Source: CBDCFV01 sp965203835 (GTDB lineage Bacteria > Chloroflexota > Dehalococcoidia > Lucifugimonadales > UBA3495). Taken from it: DNA of 64,000 nucleotides. The stretch is taken from the NCBI GenBank assembly GCA_965203835.1, contig OZ241919.1:1116001-1180000 (forward strand). Reading direction: 5' to 3'. The position numbers were made by a program, and so were the translations under genes. The notes under the pieces were generated by a model. That model made no database searches. It saw only the letters and a program-made list of their open reading frames with translations, and was not told the origin of the DNA. Positions 17,394 to 26,240 of this stretch are shown here, piece after piece (within the stretch, counting starts at the first letter, position 1; each line of letters starts with the position of its first letter).

Positions 17394-18017
17394 ATGTCCA
17401 CCTCCCATAGCGACGGCATTTCCGCAGTCATTTTGGCCGGTGGCCAAAGCCGGCGCTTGGGCCGCGACAAAGCGGTGGAACCCATCGGCGGACTTCCTCT
17501 GATTCGCCGGGTGATTGAGCGGGTCGAACAGGTGGCGAGTGAGGTATTGGTGGTAGTAGCGGATTCGTCACGCGGAGAGGAGTTGCCCCTCGACCCCCGC
17601 CACCGGGTAGTCCCCGACCGTTATCCGGGCACCGGCTCCCTCGGAGGCATATTCTCCGGCTTGGACGCGGCAAGCAACCCCTGGGTCATTGCCGTCGCCT
17701 GCGACATGCCTTTCCTGAACCTTTCCCTCATTGGTCGGATGCTGGCGTTGCGAGAGGACATGGACGTGGTTGTCCCCCTGATAGAGGGGCGCCCCGAACC
17801 TACCCACGCACTCTATTCCAAAGCCTGCCTGCCCTTCATAGAACCCAAGTTGCGGGACCGGCAGTTGAAAATATCCGGCTTCTACGATCAGGTCAGGGTC
17901 CACTACGTGCCGGAAGAGGAAGTCGCCTCCATGGACCCACAGTTTTTGAGCTTCTTCAACGTGAACACTCCCGAAGACTTGGACAAAGCGTTGAGCTTAG
18001 CTGTAGAGGGACGTTAG
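17394..18017 (+). CDS. mobA: molybdenum cofactor guanylyltransferase
   Basis: 207 residues. MobA joins GMP from GTP to molybdopterin to make the guanine dinucleotide cofactor used by formate dehydrogenases. The nucleotide-binding start ISAVILAGGQSRRLGRDKA and the acidic VACDMPFLN motif are both present. It heads the block that contains a formate dehydrogenase needing this cofactor, and its length is normal. The MoaD-like gene follows after 28 bp. Confidence 0.88.
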   Translation: MSTSHSDGISAVILAGGQSRRLGRDKAVEPIGGLPLIRRVIERVEQVASEVLVVVADSSRGEELPLDPRHRVVPDRYPGTGSLGGIFSGLDAASNPWVIAVACDMPFLNLSLIGRMLALREDMDVVVPLIEGRPEPTHALYSKACLPFIEPKLRDRQLKISGFYDQVRVHYVPEEEVASMDPQFLSFFNVNTPEDLDKALSLAVEGR

Positions 18018-18045
18018 GAACTTCACCCTCCCAAGGCGGGGCAAA

Positions 18046-18366
18046 TTGGTGTGTGTAGTGGCTACAACAGAGAACCCGCGTACTAAGGTCGCCGTCAAGG
18101 TGGAGTTGTTCGGCACCGCCCGGTTGGCCACCGGAAAACGGGCTGTTGAGGTATCGCTTCCCACCAATGCCAACCGCCGCGACTTTGTTTGCGCCTTGGC
18201 CGCCGCCTGTCCACAGTTGGTTGACCACGTCATACGTCCGGACCTGACCGACCTGCAGGAGGGATATTTACTCAACCGCGGCGGGAGGACTTTCTTGACA
18301 GGCGACTCAATTTCCGTTTCCCCTGGAGATTCACTGCTCATCATCTCCAACCAAGCGGGAGGCTGA
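18046..18366 (+). CDS. MoaD/ThiS-family sulfur carrier protein
   Basis: About 106 residues from TTG 18046 (or GTG 18049) after AAGGCGGGG. A ubiquitin-like fold is indicated by the ending GDSLLIISNQAGG, whose terminal Gly-Gly is the site adenylated and thiocarboxylated in MoaD. It directly precedes the tungsten-type aldehyde oxidoreductase, separated by 5 bp. MoaD-like genes are commonly paired with AOR genes, so it may serve tungstopterin synthesis specifically. No MoaE partner is in the window. Confidence 0.78.
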   Translation: MVCVVATTENPRTKVAVKVELFGTARLATGKRAVEVSLPTNANRRDFVCALAAACPQLVDHVIRPDLTDLQEGYLLNRGGRTFLTGDSISVSPGDSLLIISNQAGG

Positions 18367-18371
18367 CCAGA

Positions 18372-20246
18372 GTGTACGGCTATCACGGCAAGGCATTGGT
18401 CGTGGACTTGACCAGCCGGACCCATCGCTGGGACGCCATACCGGAAGATGTCCTGCGGTCATTTATCGGCGGCATCGGCTTGGGGACCTACCTGCTGTAC
18501 AAGTACTGTCCGGCCGGGGCCGATCCCCTGGGGCCCGGCAACTCGTTGATATTCGCCGCCAGCCCATTGGTGGGAAGCCGTCTGACCACCTCCAGCAAGT
18601 TCGCGGTCATGGCCAAGTCACCCCTTACCGGCTTCATCGGAGACTCCCTATCCTCCAGCTTCCTGGCCACCGAGCTGAAAAAGACCTGCGGCGACGCCCT
18701 GGTAATCACCGGGCAGGCCGCCGCACCCATGCTGCTGTACATCCATGCGGACCCCGCCGGATCGCATGAGCCACAACCCCAATTTCTCGACGCCTCCGAC
18801 CTGTCTGGATTGGGGACCTTCGATACCGAGCGGGCAGTCAAGGAAAGGCTCGGCGACCCCTCGGTACGTGTTGCCTGCATCGGCCCCGCCGGAGAAAACC
18901 TGGTGCGTTACGCCAGCATCGCCAACGACGGCGGACGTCAAGCGGGCCGCTCGGGACCCGGCGCGGTGATGGGTTCCAAGCGGCTCAAGGCACTGGCCTT
19001 GCGCGGGAGCGGTACGGTGGAGGTGGCCCAACCGGAGGCTACGCGCCGTTACAGCATAGACCTGAGCCGCCGCAGCTTGGGGGCCGCCACCGACAAGTAC
19101 CGCAACCTCGGCACCATGGCCAACGTGTCGGTGTTCAACCGGCTAGGGGCGCTCCCCACCAGGAATTTCCGAGAGTCTTCCTTCGAGGGCGCGGAGGAGG
19201 TCAGCGGAGAGGTCCTGCACCAGGAACACTTGGTGAAGAACGCCCACTGCGCCAACTGCACCATCGGCTGTGAAAAGGTCCTCGTTACCAAGGACAAGGG
19301 CAAGCAGTCCAAGGGCAGGATGGAATACGAGAGCCTGTTCGCATTGGGGCCGCTATGCGGGGTCTCAGACCCCAATACCGTCATCCGCGCCGCCGCGATA
19401 TGCGACGACCTCGGCATGGACACCATCAGCGCCGGCGTTACCATCGCATGGGCCATGGAGTGCTTCGACCGGGGCCTGATTACCCAAGACGACGCCGACG
19501 GTGTGGACCTGCGGTTCGGCGGCGACGCAGCGTTGTTGGACATTCTGGAACGCATCGGCCGCCGAAACGGGCTGGGAGACCTGCTGGCCCAAGGCTGCAA
19601 GCGGGCGGCGGAAAGGCTGGGCGGCAACTCTGGCGATTGGGCCATGCACGTCAAGGGACTGGAGATGCCCGGCTACGAGCCACGCAGCCTCAAGACAATG
19701 GCGCTGGGTCTGGCCGTTACGCCAAGAGGAGCTTGCCATAACCGTTCTTCAGCTTACGAAGCCGATTTTTCGGACCGGGTGGACCGGCTCACCGTAGACG
19801 ACCAGCGGGGACTCATCGCCGCCCGGAGCGAGGACTTCTCCGCGGTGCTCGACTCCCTTATATGGTGCAAGTTCCTGCGAAAAGCGTTCGACGACTTTTA
19901 CCAAGAGTCGGCCCAAGTCTACTCCATGATCACCGGTTGGGATATGTCCGCCGATGACCTCAGAGTCGCCGGCGAACGCATCAACAACCTGAAAAAGCTG
20001 TTCAACATCCGGGAGGGTTGGCACAGGGAAGACGACACCCTGCCGCCCAGGGTCCTCCGGGAACAATTAACGTCCGAGGTTGTAGCGGGAGTGGGACTTT
20101 CCAAAGAGGAATTGGACTACATGATAAGAGGCTATTACTACGCCCGTGGTTGGACGCAAGACGGCCTCATCCCGGAATCCAAAATAACGGGACTGGGCCT
20201 GTCGGACTTGCTGCGGGACGTGCCCGTGCCTGCCCTGTCCAGTTAA
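18372..20246 (+). CDS. aldehyde ferredoxin oxidoreductase (AOR family)
   Basis: 624 residues from a GTG with GGGAGG nine bases upstream. AOR enzymes carry a tungsten (or molybdenum) bis-pyranopterin and a [4Fe-4S] cluster and oxidise aldehydes to acids, or the reverse, with ferredoxin. The cluster ligands are visible as CANCTIGC (C293, C296, C300), with a late Cys candidate in LIWCKFLRKAF. The N-terminal GKALVVDLTS and FIGGIGLGTYLLY and the central GPLCGVSDPNTV are typical. Which aldehyde it uses is unknown. Its neighbours suggest reducing equivalents shared with the NuoEF-like/formate dehydrogenase module. Confidence 0.9.
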   Translation: MYGYHGKALVVDLTSRTHRWDAIPEDVLRSFIGGIGLGTYLLYKYCPAGADPLGPGNSLIFAASPLVGSRLTTSSKFAVMAKSPLTGFIGDSLSSSFLATELKKTCGDALVITGQAAAPMLLYIHADPAGSHEPQPQFLDASDLSGLGTFDTERAVKERLGDPSVRVACIGPAGENLVRYASIANDGGRQAGRSGPGAVMGSKRLKALALRGSGTVEVAQPEATRRYSIDLSRRSLGAATDKYRNLGTMANVSVFNRLGALPTRNFRESSFEGAEEVSGEVLHQEHLVKNAHCANCTIGCEKVLVTKDKGKQSKGRMEYESLFALGPLCGVSDPNTVIRAAAICDDLGMDTISAGVTIAWAMECFDRGLITQDDADGVDLRFGGDAALLDILERIGRRNGLGDLLAQGCKRAAERLGGNSGDWAMHVKGLEMPGYEPRSLKTMALGLAVTPRGACHNRSSAYEADFSDRVDRLTVDDQRGLIAARSEDFSAVLDSLIWCKFLRKAFDDFYQESAQVYSMITGWDMSADDLRVAGERINNLKKLFNIREGWHREDDTLPPRVLREQLTSEVVAGVGLSKEELDYMIRGYYYARGWTQDGLIPESKITGLGLSDLLRDVPVPALSS

Positions 20247-20259
20247 CGAGTGCTTGATC

Positions 20260-20595
20260 ATGGACGCTTTTGAACTGAACGACGTAATTGCCGCGCACGG
20301 CGCGGCCGGTCAACTCTATCACGAGTTCTTCGTCGCCCCAAGGCTCAGCATGGGTCTGTACGTCCTCCCGGCAGGTCAACCTGACCCCCAGAACCCACAC
20401 ACCGAGGACGAGGTCTACTACGTGATCAGCGGCCGTGGAGTCATTTCCGTCGACGGTGAGGACCGGCCCGTCTCCGCCGGGTCAATCGTCTACGTTGGTG
20501 AAAGCGTGGACCACCGTTTCCACTCCATCACCGAAGACCTGACCATTTTGGTGTTCTTCGCTCCGCCCAGAAGGTCCAGGGCGCCCACAGGTTAA
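20260..20595 (+). CDS. small cupin-domain protein
   Basis: About 111 residues, a single cupin barrel. The first motif is NPHTEDEVYYVISGRGVISV (metal ligands His, Glu) and the second ends in DHRFHSITED. A metal-binding role is likely; enzymatic activity is unknown. It lies 13 bp after the AOR gene and 7 bp before the NuoE-like gene, so it is almost certainly co-transcribed with them. A TTG two codons upstream (20254) is an alternative start. Confidence 0.75.
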   Translation: MDAFELNDVIAAHGAAGQLYHEFFVAPRLSMGLYVLPAGQPDPQNPHTEDEVYYVISGRGVISVDGEDRPVSAGSIVYVGESVDHRFHSITEDLTILVFFAPPRRSRAPTG

Positions 20596-20602
20596 GGGAC
20601 CG

Positions 20603-21058
20603 ATGGAACGAAGCGAACTCCGTCCCATACTCCGCAATAAGTTCCCCAGGGAGCGCACCTACCTGCTGCCCGCGCTTCACTATGTGCAACACGAGTTGGG
20701 AAACCTTCCGGATTGGGCGCTTCAGACGGTGGCGTGGCACTTGCGAGTGCCGCCCAGCGAGGTTTACGGCTGCGCCACCAGTTACAGCGAGCTTCGCATC
20801 GAGTCCACCGGGACCCACCTCATTAGAGTTTGCACCGGCCTCAGTTGCTGGTACAACGGAGGCTGTCTGTTGATGGACCGGTTGTCGCTTGAACTCGGCA
20901 TATCTCCCGGAGAAACGTCGGACGACGGGCGCGTTACCCTTGAGAAAGTCCCTTGCGGCTTTGTTTGCCCCTTGACGCCGGCACTGGAAGTCGACGGGAA
21001 GTGGCGAGGCAGGGTGGCCGTCGAAGACATACCATCCTTGGTCGAAAATTTGAGTTGA
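20603..21058 (+). CDS. NuoE-like [2Fe-2S] subunit (formate dehydrogenase gamma type)
   Basis: 151 residues. The thioredoxin-like ferredoxin domain has the four cluster cysteines in CTGLSC and PCGFVC. Helical residues 1-60 match the NuoE N-terminal domain (LPALHYVQHELG). In NAD-dependent formate dehydrogenases and bifurcating hydrogenases this subunit pairs with a NuoF-like flavoprotein, which is the next gene, one base away. It should pass electrons between the NuoF FMN and other clusters. It is part of the module here and not of respiratory complex I, since no other nuo genes are present. Confidence 0.85.
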   Translation: MERSELRPILRNKFPRERTYLLPALHYVQHELGNLPDWALQTVAWHLRVPPSEVYGCATSYSELRIESTGTHLIRVCTGLSCWYNGGCLLMDRLSLELGISPGETSDDGRVTLEKVPCGFVCPLTPALEVDGKWRGRVAVEDIPSLVENLS

Positions 21059-21059
21059 C

Positions 21060-22688
21060 GTGACATCCATTTCCGACTCAAGACATCCAATCCCAACCTT
21101 CGGGAACGAGTGTACTCGCGTAGTGGTCCAGGTCGGCCATTGCAGCGAGGCCGTCGGCGCGGGTGAGGTAGCCCGCACGTTGAAAACTGCTCTGGCCCAA
21201 CGTCCTGATGCTTGCTTTATCATCGCCGGGTGCGACGGCGCTTGTTTCGCCGCGCCCCAGGTCATCGTGACTTATCCCTCCGGCCGGCAACAACGGCACA
21301 CGCGGGTGACGACCGCGGATGTTCCCGCATTGGTCCGGTCTCTCGACGACGCCAAACCCCAAAGCACTCAGGACATCGACGTCGAGGCATTCTTCGATGC
21401 TCAGCATCGACGTCTCCTCTCCTGTTGCGGTTACATAGACCCCGGCAGCATCGCCGAATATGTCTCCATCGGTGGCTACGATTCCCTGGCGCTGGCTCTG
21501 TCGATGTCTCCGGAAGAGGTAATCCAGACCGTTCAGGACGCAGGACTGCTGGGCCGGGGCGGGGCCTACTTCCCGGCTGCCCGCAAGTGGCAAGGAGCGC
21601 GTTCGTTCGACGCGCCGGTGCGTTACCTCGTCGTCAATGCCGAAGAGGGCGAGCCGGGCATCTTCAAAGACCGTCACATCATGGAGGGAGACCCCCACCT
21701 GCTGCTGGAAGGTATGCTGATCGCCGCCTATGCCTCCGGCGCCAGTCAAGCCTACGTCTACGTCAACGCCGAGGCCAATCTATCGGCGGAACGCATGGAA
21801 TCAGCCATCGAGCAGGCCCGGGAAGCTGGGTACATCGGGGACGACATCCTGGGATCGGGTTTCGGGCTTCAAGTATCCCTGCGGCGCGGGGCGGGCGGCT
21901 ACGTCTGCGGCGAAGAAACGACTCTCCTAGACACCATTCAAGGCAACCGCCGCGAACCGCGACTGCGGCCCCCCTTCCCGGTGGAGTCCGGCTTGTTCCG
22001 AATGCCCACGGTCATCAACAACGTCGAAACGCTGGCCAACGTCCCCTTGATACTATCCGACGGGATGGCCCATCCAACCACGCCGGATGACGGCAGTGGC
22101 CAACCAACTTTCCGCCAACGACTGAGCCCCTTTACCCAATTGGGCCTCGAGTCGGCCAAGGGCACCAAGATGGTCTGCCTCAGCGGCGCGGTACGTCGGC
22201 CCGGACTCGGTGAGGTGCCCATGGGCGCCACCATCCGGGACGTTATCTATGACATGGGCGGCGGTCTGCCTCCCGGACGCAACCTGGGGGTAATAGGCGT
22301 CGGCGGCCCCTCCAGCGGGGTGTTGCCGCCTTCCGAGCTGGACACTCCGCTCCAACCCGGTATGCTTCACCCGTCGGGGGTGGTTATGGGCGCGGGCGGC
22401 ATCATGGTCATGGACGACCAAGCCCCGGTCATCGACGTGGTCCGGCGGTTGGCGGCCTACAACGCCGCCGAGTCCTGCGGCAAGTGCACCCCCTGCCGGG
22501 AGGGAACACCTCGCATAGTCCAAGCCCTCGATCGTTTGGCCGCGGGCGGCGCCGAGGCCGAGACCATTGACGAACTCCGCTACTTGGCCGATATTGTGGG
22601 CGCAGGGTCATTGTGCGGGCTGGGTCAGATGGCCGGCGGCCCGGTCAACAGCGCCCTTCATTTCTTCGGAGACGCTCTGGAGGTATGA
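21060..22688 (+). CDS. NuoF-like NAD(H)/FMN-binding subunit (formate dehydrogenase beta type)
   Basis: 542 residues from GTG 21060. Residues 1-100 form a thioredoxin-like [2Fe-2S] domain (HCSEAVGAGEV, AGCDGAC). The main part is the NuoF fold: GLLGRGGAYFPAARKW with NADH site, NAEEGEPGIFKDRHIM for FMN, RGAGGYVCGEETTLLDTIQG, an SLBB domain, and the C-terminal [4Fe-4S] motif SCGKCTPCREGTPRI plus a later Cys (GSLCGLGQ). This is the diaphorase that exchanges electrons with NAD(H). It resembles FdsB, HoxF and HndC proteins. The gene is four bases upstream of the formate dehydrogenase alpha gene. Confidence 0.88.
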   Translation: MTSISDSRHPIPTFGNECTRVVVQVGHCSEAVGAGEVARTLKTALAQRPDACFIIAGCDGACFAAPQVIVTYPSGRQQRHTRVTTADVPALVRSLDDAKPQSTQDIDVEAFFDAQHRRLLSCCGYIDPGSIAEYVSIGGYDSLALALSMSPEEVIQTVQDAGLLGRGGAYFPAARKWQGARSFDAPVRYLVVNAEEGEPGIFKDRHIMEGDPHLLLEGMLIAAYASGASQAYVYVNAEANLSAERMESAIEQAREAGYIGDDILGSGFGLQVSLRRGAGGYVCGEETTLLDTIQGNRREPRLRPPFPVESGLFRMPTVINNVETLANVPLILSDGMAHPTTPDDGSGQPTFRQRLSPFTQLGLESAKGTKMVCLSGAVRRPGLGEVPMGATIRDVIYDMGGGLPPGRNLGVIGVGGPSSGVLPPSELDTPLQPGMLHPSGVVMGAGGIMVMDDQAPVIDVVRRLAAYNAAESCGKCTPCREGTPRIVQALDRLAAGGAEAETIDELRYLADIVGAGSLCGLGQMAGGPVNSALHFFGDALEV

Positions 22689-22692
22689 CCTG

Positions 22693-25653
22693 GTGACCGT
22701 CACCCTCTCAGTCAACGGCCAATCAATAAGCGTTCCCGAAGGCGCGACGGTGCTGGACGCCATCAATGCGTCCGAGACCTACATCTCCCAGTTATGTAAA
22801 GACCCGGACATGAAGCCTATTGGCGCGTGCCGCACCTGCTTGGTGCAAATCGACGGCGTCCGCGGCTTTCCCGCGTCCTGTTCCGTTCCCGCCGCCGACG
22901 GCATGGCGGTCAATACCGAGTCTCCCGAAGTGAGGCGCATTCGCTCCGGAATTCTTGAACTGACCATGGCCATGCTCCCATCAGACAACGACCATCGGAA
23001 CGACGGTCCCGGAAGTCCCAACCACACAACGCCTCAAACCGTCATAACACCCCAGACCGCCACAACACCCCAAACCGTCACAACACCTCAAACCGTCACG
23101 ACACCCCAAACCGTCATTCCCGCGCAGGCGGGAATCCATAACGACGGCATCGACTACGGCCAACTATCGGTAGCGGCCGAGCATCACGGCATAGATTCTT
23201 CCAGGTGGCAGCCGCGCCAACGGGAGAAGACCGACGAGAGCAACCCGGTCTTCACCATCGCCATGGAGTCCTGCATCCTCTGCGGTCGCTGCGCCCAAGC
23301 CTGCCAGGACGGGCACCAGTTCATCGGCGCAATCGACTTCCTCGGAGCGGGCGGTTCCAGCCGCATCGGCACCTTCATGGACAAGCCCTTGGTTGAGTCC
23401 ATCTGCACCACCTGCGGCCAGTGTCTGTCCGTGTGCCCCACCGGTGCCATTCAAGCAAAACCGGTGGACAGCGGCCAGTGGCCGGAGGCCAACCACCCGT
23501 CATTCCCGCGCAGGCGGGAATCCACTGACCACCAGCCACTGAACACTGGCAGGAGCGTTCCCACCACCTGCCCCTACTGCGGCGTCGGCTGCGGCATCAA
23601 GCTCCAAGTCAATGACCAAGACGAAATCTTCGAGGTGCAGGACTCTCCCGAGAACCTCTCCAGCGTCGGGATGCTCTGCGTGAAGGGGCGGTTTGGCTAC
23701 GGCTTCGCCCAAAGCCCGGAACGCTTGACCACGCCTTTGATCAAGGAAAACGGTGAATTCCGCCCCGCGAGTTGGGACGAGGCCCTCGACCTGGTCGCCG
23801 ACCGCCTTTCTCAGTATCGCGGCCCCTCCTTCGCCACCCTGTGCTCAGCCAAGGCGACCAACGAGGACGGCTACGTCCAGCAGAAGTTCTCCCGTTTGGT
23901 CATGCAAAGCAACAACATCGACCACTGCACCCGTCTCTGCCACGCGCCGTCGGTAGAGGCGATGCTGACCTCGCTGGGCAGCGGCGCGACCAGCAACTCC
24001 TACACCGACTACGAAAATTCCGCCTGTCTGTTCGTCATCGGCTGCGATCCCACATCCAATCACCCTGTCGCCGCCTCCAGGATGCGGCGAGCGGTAGTAG
24101 AACGGGGAGCCAAGCTGATAGTGGTCAATCCCCGCCGCATTGACATGTGCGACTACGCCGACCTGTGGCTGCGAACGCTGCCCGGCACGGACGTTGCCCT
24201 GCTGAACGGGCTTGCCAAGGTCATCCTGGACGAGGGCCTGATGGACCGGGAGTTCGTCACCAACCGCACCGAGGGCTTTGAAGAGTGGGCCAAGGTGGTT
24301 GACGGTTACTCGCCCGAACGGGTCGCCGACATCACCGGCGTCCCGGCGGATGACATCCGCCAAGCCGCGCGCATGTACGCCAGTCCTCCTCCGCCTGCCG
24401 GATTTACCGGCGAACATGGATCTCCCGGGTCCTGCCTGATATGGGGAATGGGCATAACCCAGCACACCAACGGCACGCCTAACTGCCACGGCCTCCTCAA
24501 TCTGGCGCTGGTCGCGGGCCAACTCGGCCGCCGAGGGTCGGGCGTCTCACCCCTCCGCGGCCAGAACAACGTCCAAGGCTGCGGCGACGCCGGGTGCCTG
24601 CCCAACTCCCTCCCGGGTTACCAAGGCTTGACCGAGGACGCCGTCGCCAAGTTCCAGAACGCTTGGGGCGGAAATCCATTTCCCGAAACTCCCGGCATGG
24701 TCGTAACCGACATGGTGGCGTCCATGAAGGAACCCGCGGGCATCAAGGCCATGTACATCACCGGCGAAAATCCCCTCCTCAGCGAACCTGACCTGGCCCA
24801 TGCCGAAGAGATGTTCCGCAGCCTGGAATTTCTGGTCGTCCAGGACATCTTCCTGCACGAGACGGCGCAGATAGCCGACGTGGTGCTCCCCGCCACCAGC
24901 TTCGCCGAAAAAGACGGCACCTTCAGCAACAGCGAACGCCGTGTCCAGCGGGTACGAAAGGGCATCGCGCCCCGCGGCGATAGCCGGCCCGACTGGGACA
25001 TAATCAGTGACCTGGCCCGCCGCATGTGCCGCAAGTTGGGACTGCCGTTCGAAGACCAGTTCGACTACGGCCATCCGTCGGAAATCTTCGCCGAGATGGC
25101 CCGCCTTACTCCCATAATCGCCGGCATAAGCTATGACCGCTTGGAGCGGGAGGGGGGCATCCAGTGGCCCTGCCCCACCCCGGACCACCCAGGCACAAGC
25201 TACCTCTACGCTGACGGCTTTCCCCGCGGACAGCGGGCGCTGTTCGTACCTTTCGATCAAGGGCCTGTAGCAGCCGAAACCCCAAACCGCCGATTCCCTT
25301 TCATCCTCAACACCGGCCGGATCCTGTACCACTGGCACGGCGGCACCATAACGCGGCGGGTTGCCGGGCTGATGGCCCGCTCCCCGGAACTGCAAATTGC
25401 CATCAACCCCCAGGACGGCGAAAAACTTGGCCTCAACGACGGTCAGATGGTCCGCGTCTCCTCCCGCCGGGGCAAGCTCACCGGCCGGGCCCTGTTCACC
25501 GACCGGGAGCGCACCGGAGAGGTTTTCATCCCCTTCGTCAAGCTGTCGGAATCCGCGGCCAACTTCCTGACCAACGCCGCCTACGACCCAACCTCCAAAA
25601 TCCCCGAGTACAAGGTCTGCGCCGTTCGCATTGAACCCTTGGAGGATGGCTAA
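22693..25653 (+). CDS. formate dehydrogenase, molybdopterin-dependent alpha subunit
   Basis: 986 residues from GTG 22693 after GGAGGT. Domain order: [2Fe-2S] ferredoxin (1-80), long linker (about 110-155), two [4Fe-4S] binding sites (CILCGRCAQAC, CTTCGQCLSVCP), second linker, then the Mo-bis-MGD domain from residue 293 with CPYCGVGC. The active-site residue is Cys416 followed by His (CTRLCHAPS), the cysteine version rather than selenocysteine. The C-terminal domain binds the cofactor (ILNTGRILYHWHGGTITRR). It would oxidise formate or reduce CO2, passing electrons to the NuoEF-like pair. Both linkers carry translated palindromic repeats, and the first also has five TPQTV-type units. Confidence 0.9.
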   Translation: MTVTLSVNGQSISVPEGATVLDAINASETYISQLCKDPDMKPIGACRTCLVQIDGVRGFPASCSVPAADGMAVNTESPEVRRIRSGILELTMAMLPSDNDHRNDGPGSPNHTTPQTVITPQTATTPQTVTTPQTVTTPQTVIPAQAGIHNDGIDYGQLSVAAEHHGIDSSRWQPRQREKTDESNPVFTIAMESCILCGRCAQACQDGHQFIGAIDFLGAGGSSRIGTFMDKPLVESICTTCGQCLSVCPTGAIQAKPVDSGQWPEANHPSFPRRRESTDHQPLNTGRSVPTTCPYCGVGCGIKLQVNDQDEIFEVQDSPENLSSVGMLCVKGRFGYGFAQSPERLTTPLIKENGEFRPASWDEALDLVADRLSQYRGPSFATLCSAKATNEDGYVQQKFSRLVMQSNNIDHCTRLCHAPSVEAMLTSLGSGATSNSYTDYENSACLFVIGCDPTSNHPVAASRMRRAVVERGAKLIVVNPRRIDMCDYADLWLRTLPGTDVALLNGLAKVILDEGLMDREFVTNRTEGFEEWAKVVDGYSPERVADITGVPADDIRQAARMYASPPPPAGFTGEHGSPGSCLIWGMGITQHTNGTPNCHGLLNLALVAGQLGRRGSGVSPLRGQNNVQGCGDAGCLPNSLPGYQGLTEDAVAKFQNAWGGNPFPETPGMVVTDMVASMKEPAGIKAMYITGENPLLSEPDLAHAEEMFRSLEFLVVQDIFLHETAQIADVVLPATSFAEKDGTFSNSERRVQRVRKGIAPRGDSRPDWDIISDLARRMCRKLGLPFEDQFDYGHPSEIFAEMARLTPIIAGISYDRLEREGGIQWPCPTPDHPGTSYLYADGFPRGQRALFVPFDQGPVAAETPNRRFPFILNTGRILYHWHGGTITRRVAGLMARSPELQIAINPQDGEKLGLNDGQMVRVSSRRGKLTGRALFTDRERTGEVFIPFVKLSESAANFLTNAAYDPTSKIPEYKVCAVRIEPLEDG
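23028..23139. repeat. five 18 bp tandem units abutting a palindromic element, inside formate dehydrogenase
   Basis: Units start at 23028, 23046, 23064, 23082 and 23100. Each is close to AACACCCCAAACCGTCAC and is read as TPQTVT. The last unit merges with a complete palindrome (23113-23139), read as VIPAQAGIH. The insertion keeps the frame and lies in the linker between two iron-sulfur domains. Confidence 0.9.
23499..23524. repeat. second palindromic element inside formate dehydrogenase
   Basis: A complete simple copy read in a different frame from the first (as SFPRRREST). It lies in the linker between the ferredoxin domain and the molybdopterin domain. Confidence 0.88.
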
Positions 25654-25676
25654 CGGGCGTTTCCCAACTCCCCCTG

Positions 25677-25685
25677 TGGTATTAT
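25677..25685 (+). promoter_or_regulatory. extended -10 element upstream of moaB
   Basis: TGG followed by TATTAT. The surrounding TGTGGTAT matches the element before mobA. It lies 17 bp before the moaB start codon, leaving a very short leader. Confidence 0.3.
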
Positions 25686-25702
25686 GTCTTTCGGACTGAA
25701 TT

Positions 25703-26194
25703 ATGCACCGACTCGCTATTCTTACCGTTAGCACATCCGGGTATCACGGCCAGCGCGAGGACACCAGCGGCCAAGCCATCCGGGAGATCCTGGCTCCGCC
25801 GGACTATGAAGTAACGCGATACGAAGTGGTCGCCGACGACCACGACATGATCGCCGGGCGGCTGGTCCAGTGGGCGGAAGACTCCGATGTCGACTTGGTG
25901 GTGATTACCGGCGGGACCGGCTTGGGCCCCCACGACATTACGCCGGAGGCCTGCCTGTCGGTGTTCGATCGGGAAGTGCCCGGCTTGGCCGAGACGATGC
26001 GGGCCCAAACCCTGCAATTCACCCCTATGGCTATGTTGAGCCGTTCGGTGGCGGGCATACGGGGCCGCACGCTGATTATCAGCTTGCCGGGCAGCCCCAG
26101 GGGAGTGCGGGAATGTCTCGATGTGGTGACGCCGGTTTTGGGCCACGCCCTGGAGCTTCTGAACAGGGAGTCAGTCAGCGATCACCCAGTCTGA
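25703..26194 (+). CDS. molybdopterin adenylyltransferase (MoaB/Mog family)
   Basis: 163 residues. The family adenylates molybdopterin before metal insertion. Signature blocks are ILTVSTSGYHGQREDTSGQA at the start, VVITGGTGLGPHDITPEA in the middle and RGRTLIISLPGSPRGVREC near the end. Length and the TGGTG motif fit MoaB/Mog. Its position right after the formate dehydrogenase supports a role in cofactor supply for this block, together with mobA at the other end. Confidence 0.88.
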   Translation: MHRLAILTVSTSGYHGQREDTSGQAIREILAPPDYEVTRYEVVADDHDMIAGRLVQWAEDSDVDLVVITGGTGLGPHDITPEACLSVFDREVPGLAETMRAQTLQFTPMAMLSRSVAGIRGRTLIISLPGSPRGVRECLDVVTPVLGHALELLNRESVSDHPV

Positions 26195-26240
26195 GAGACC
26201 AATTCAAAACACCCTCCGCTAGACTACGGGAGAGTCTGTC

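Noticed and set aside
23028..23117. Possible CRISPR array from the evenly spaced 18 bp units
   Set aside because: The units are contiguous without spacers, are read in frame in a protein, and no cas gene is present.
23920..23945. Possible selenocysteine in formate dehydrogenase
   Set aside because: The active-site codon is TGC (Cys), not TGA, and no read-through is needed.
24547..25734. 395-codon frame on the minus strand over formate dehydrogenase
   Set aside because: It is antisense to the molybdopterin domain, which has intact motifs, and there is no family resemblance.
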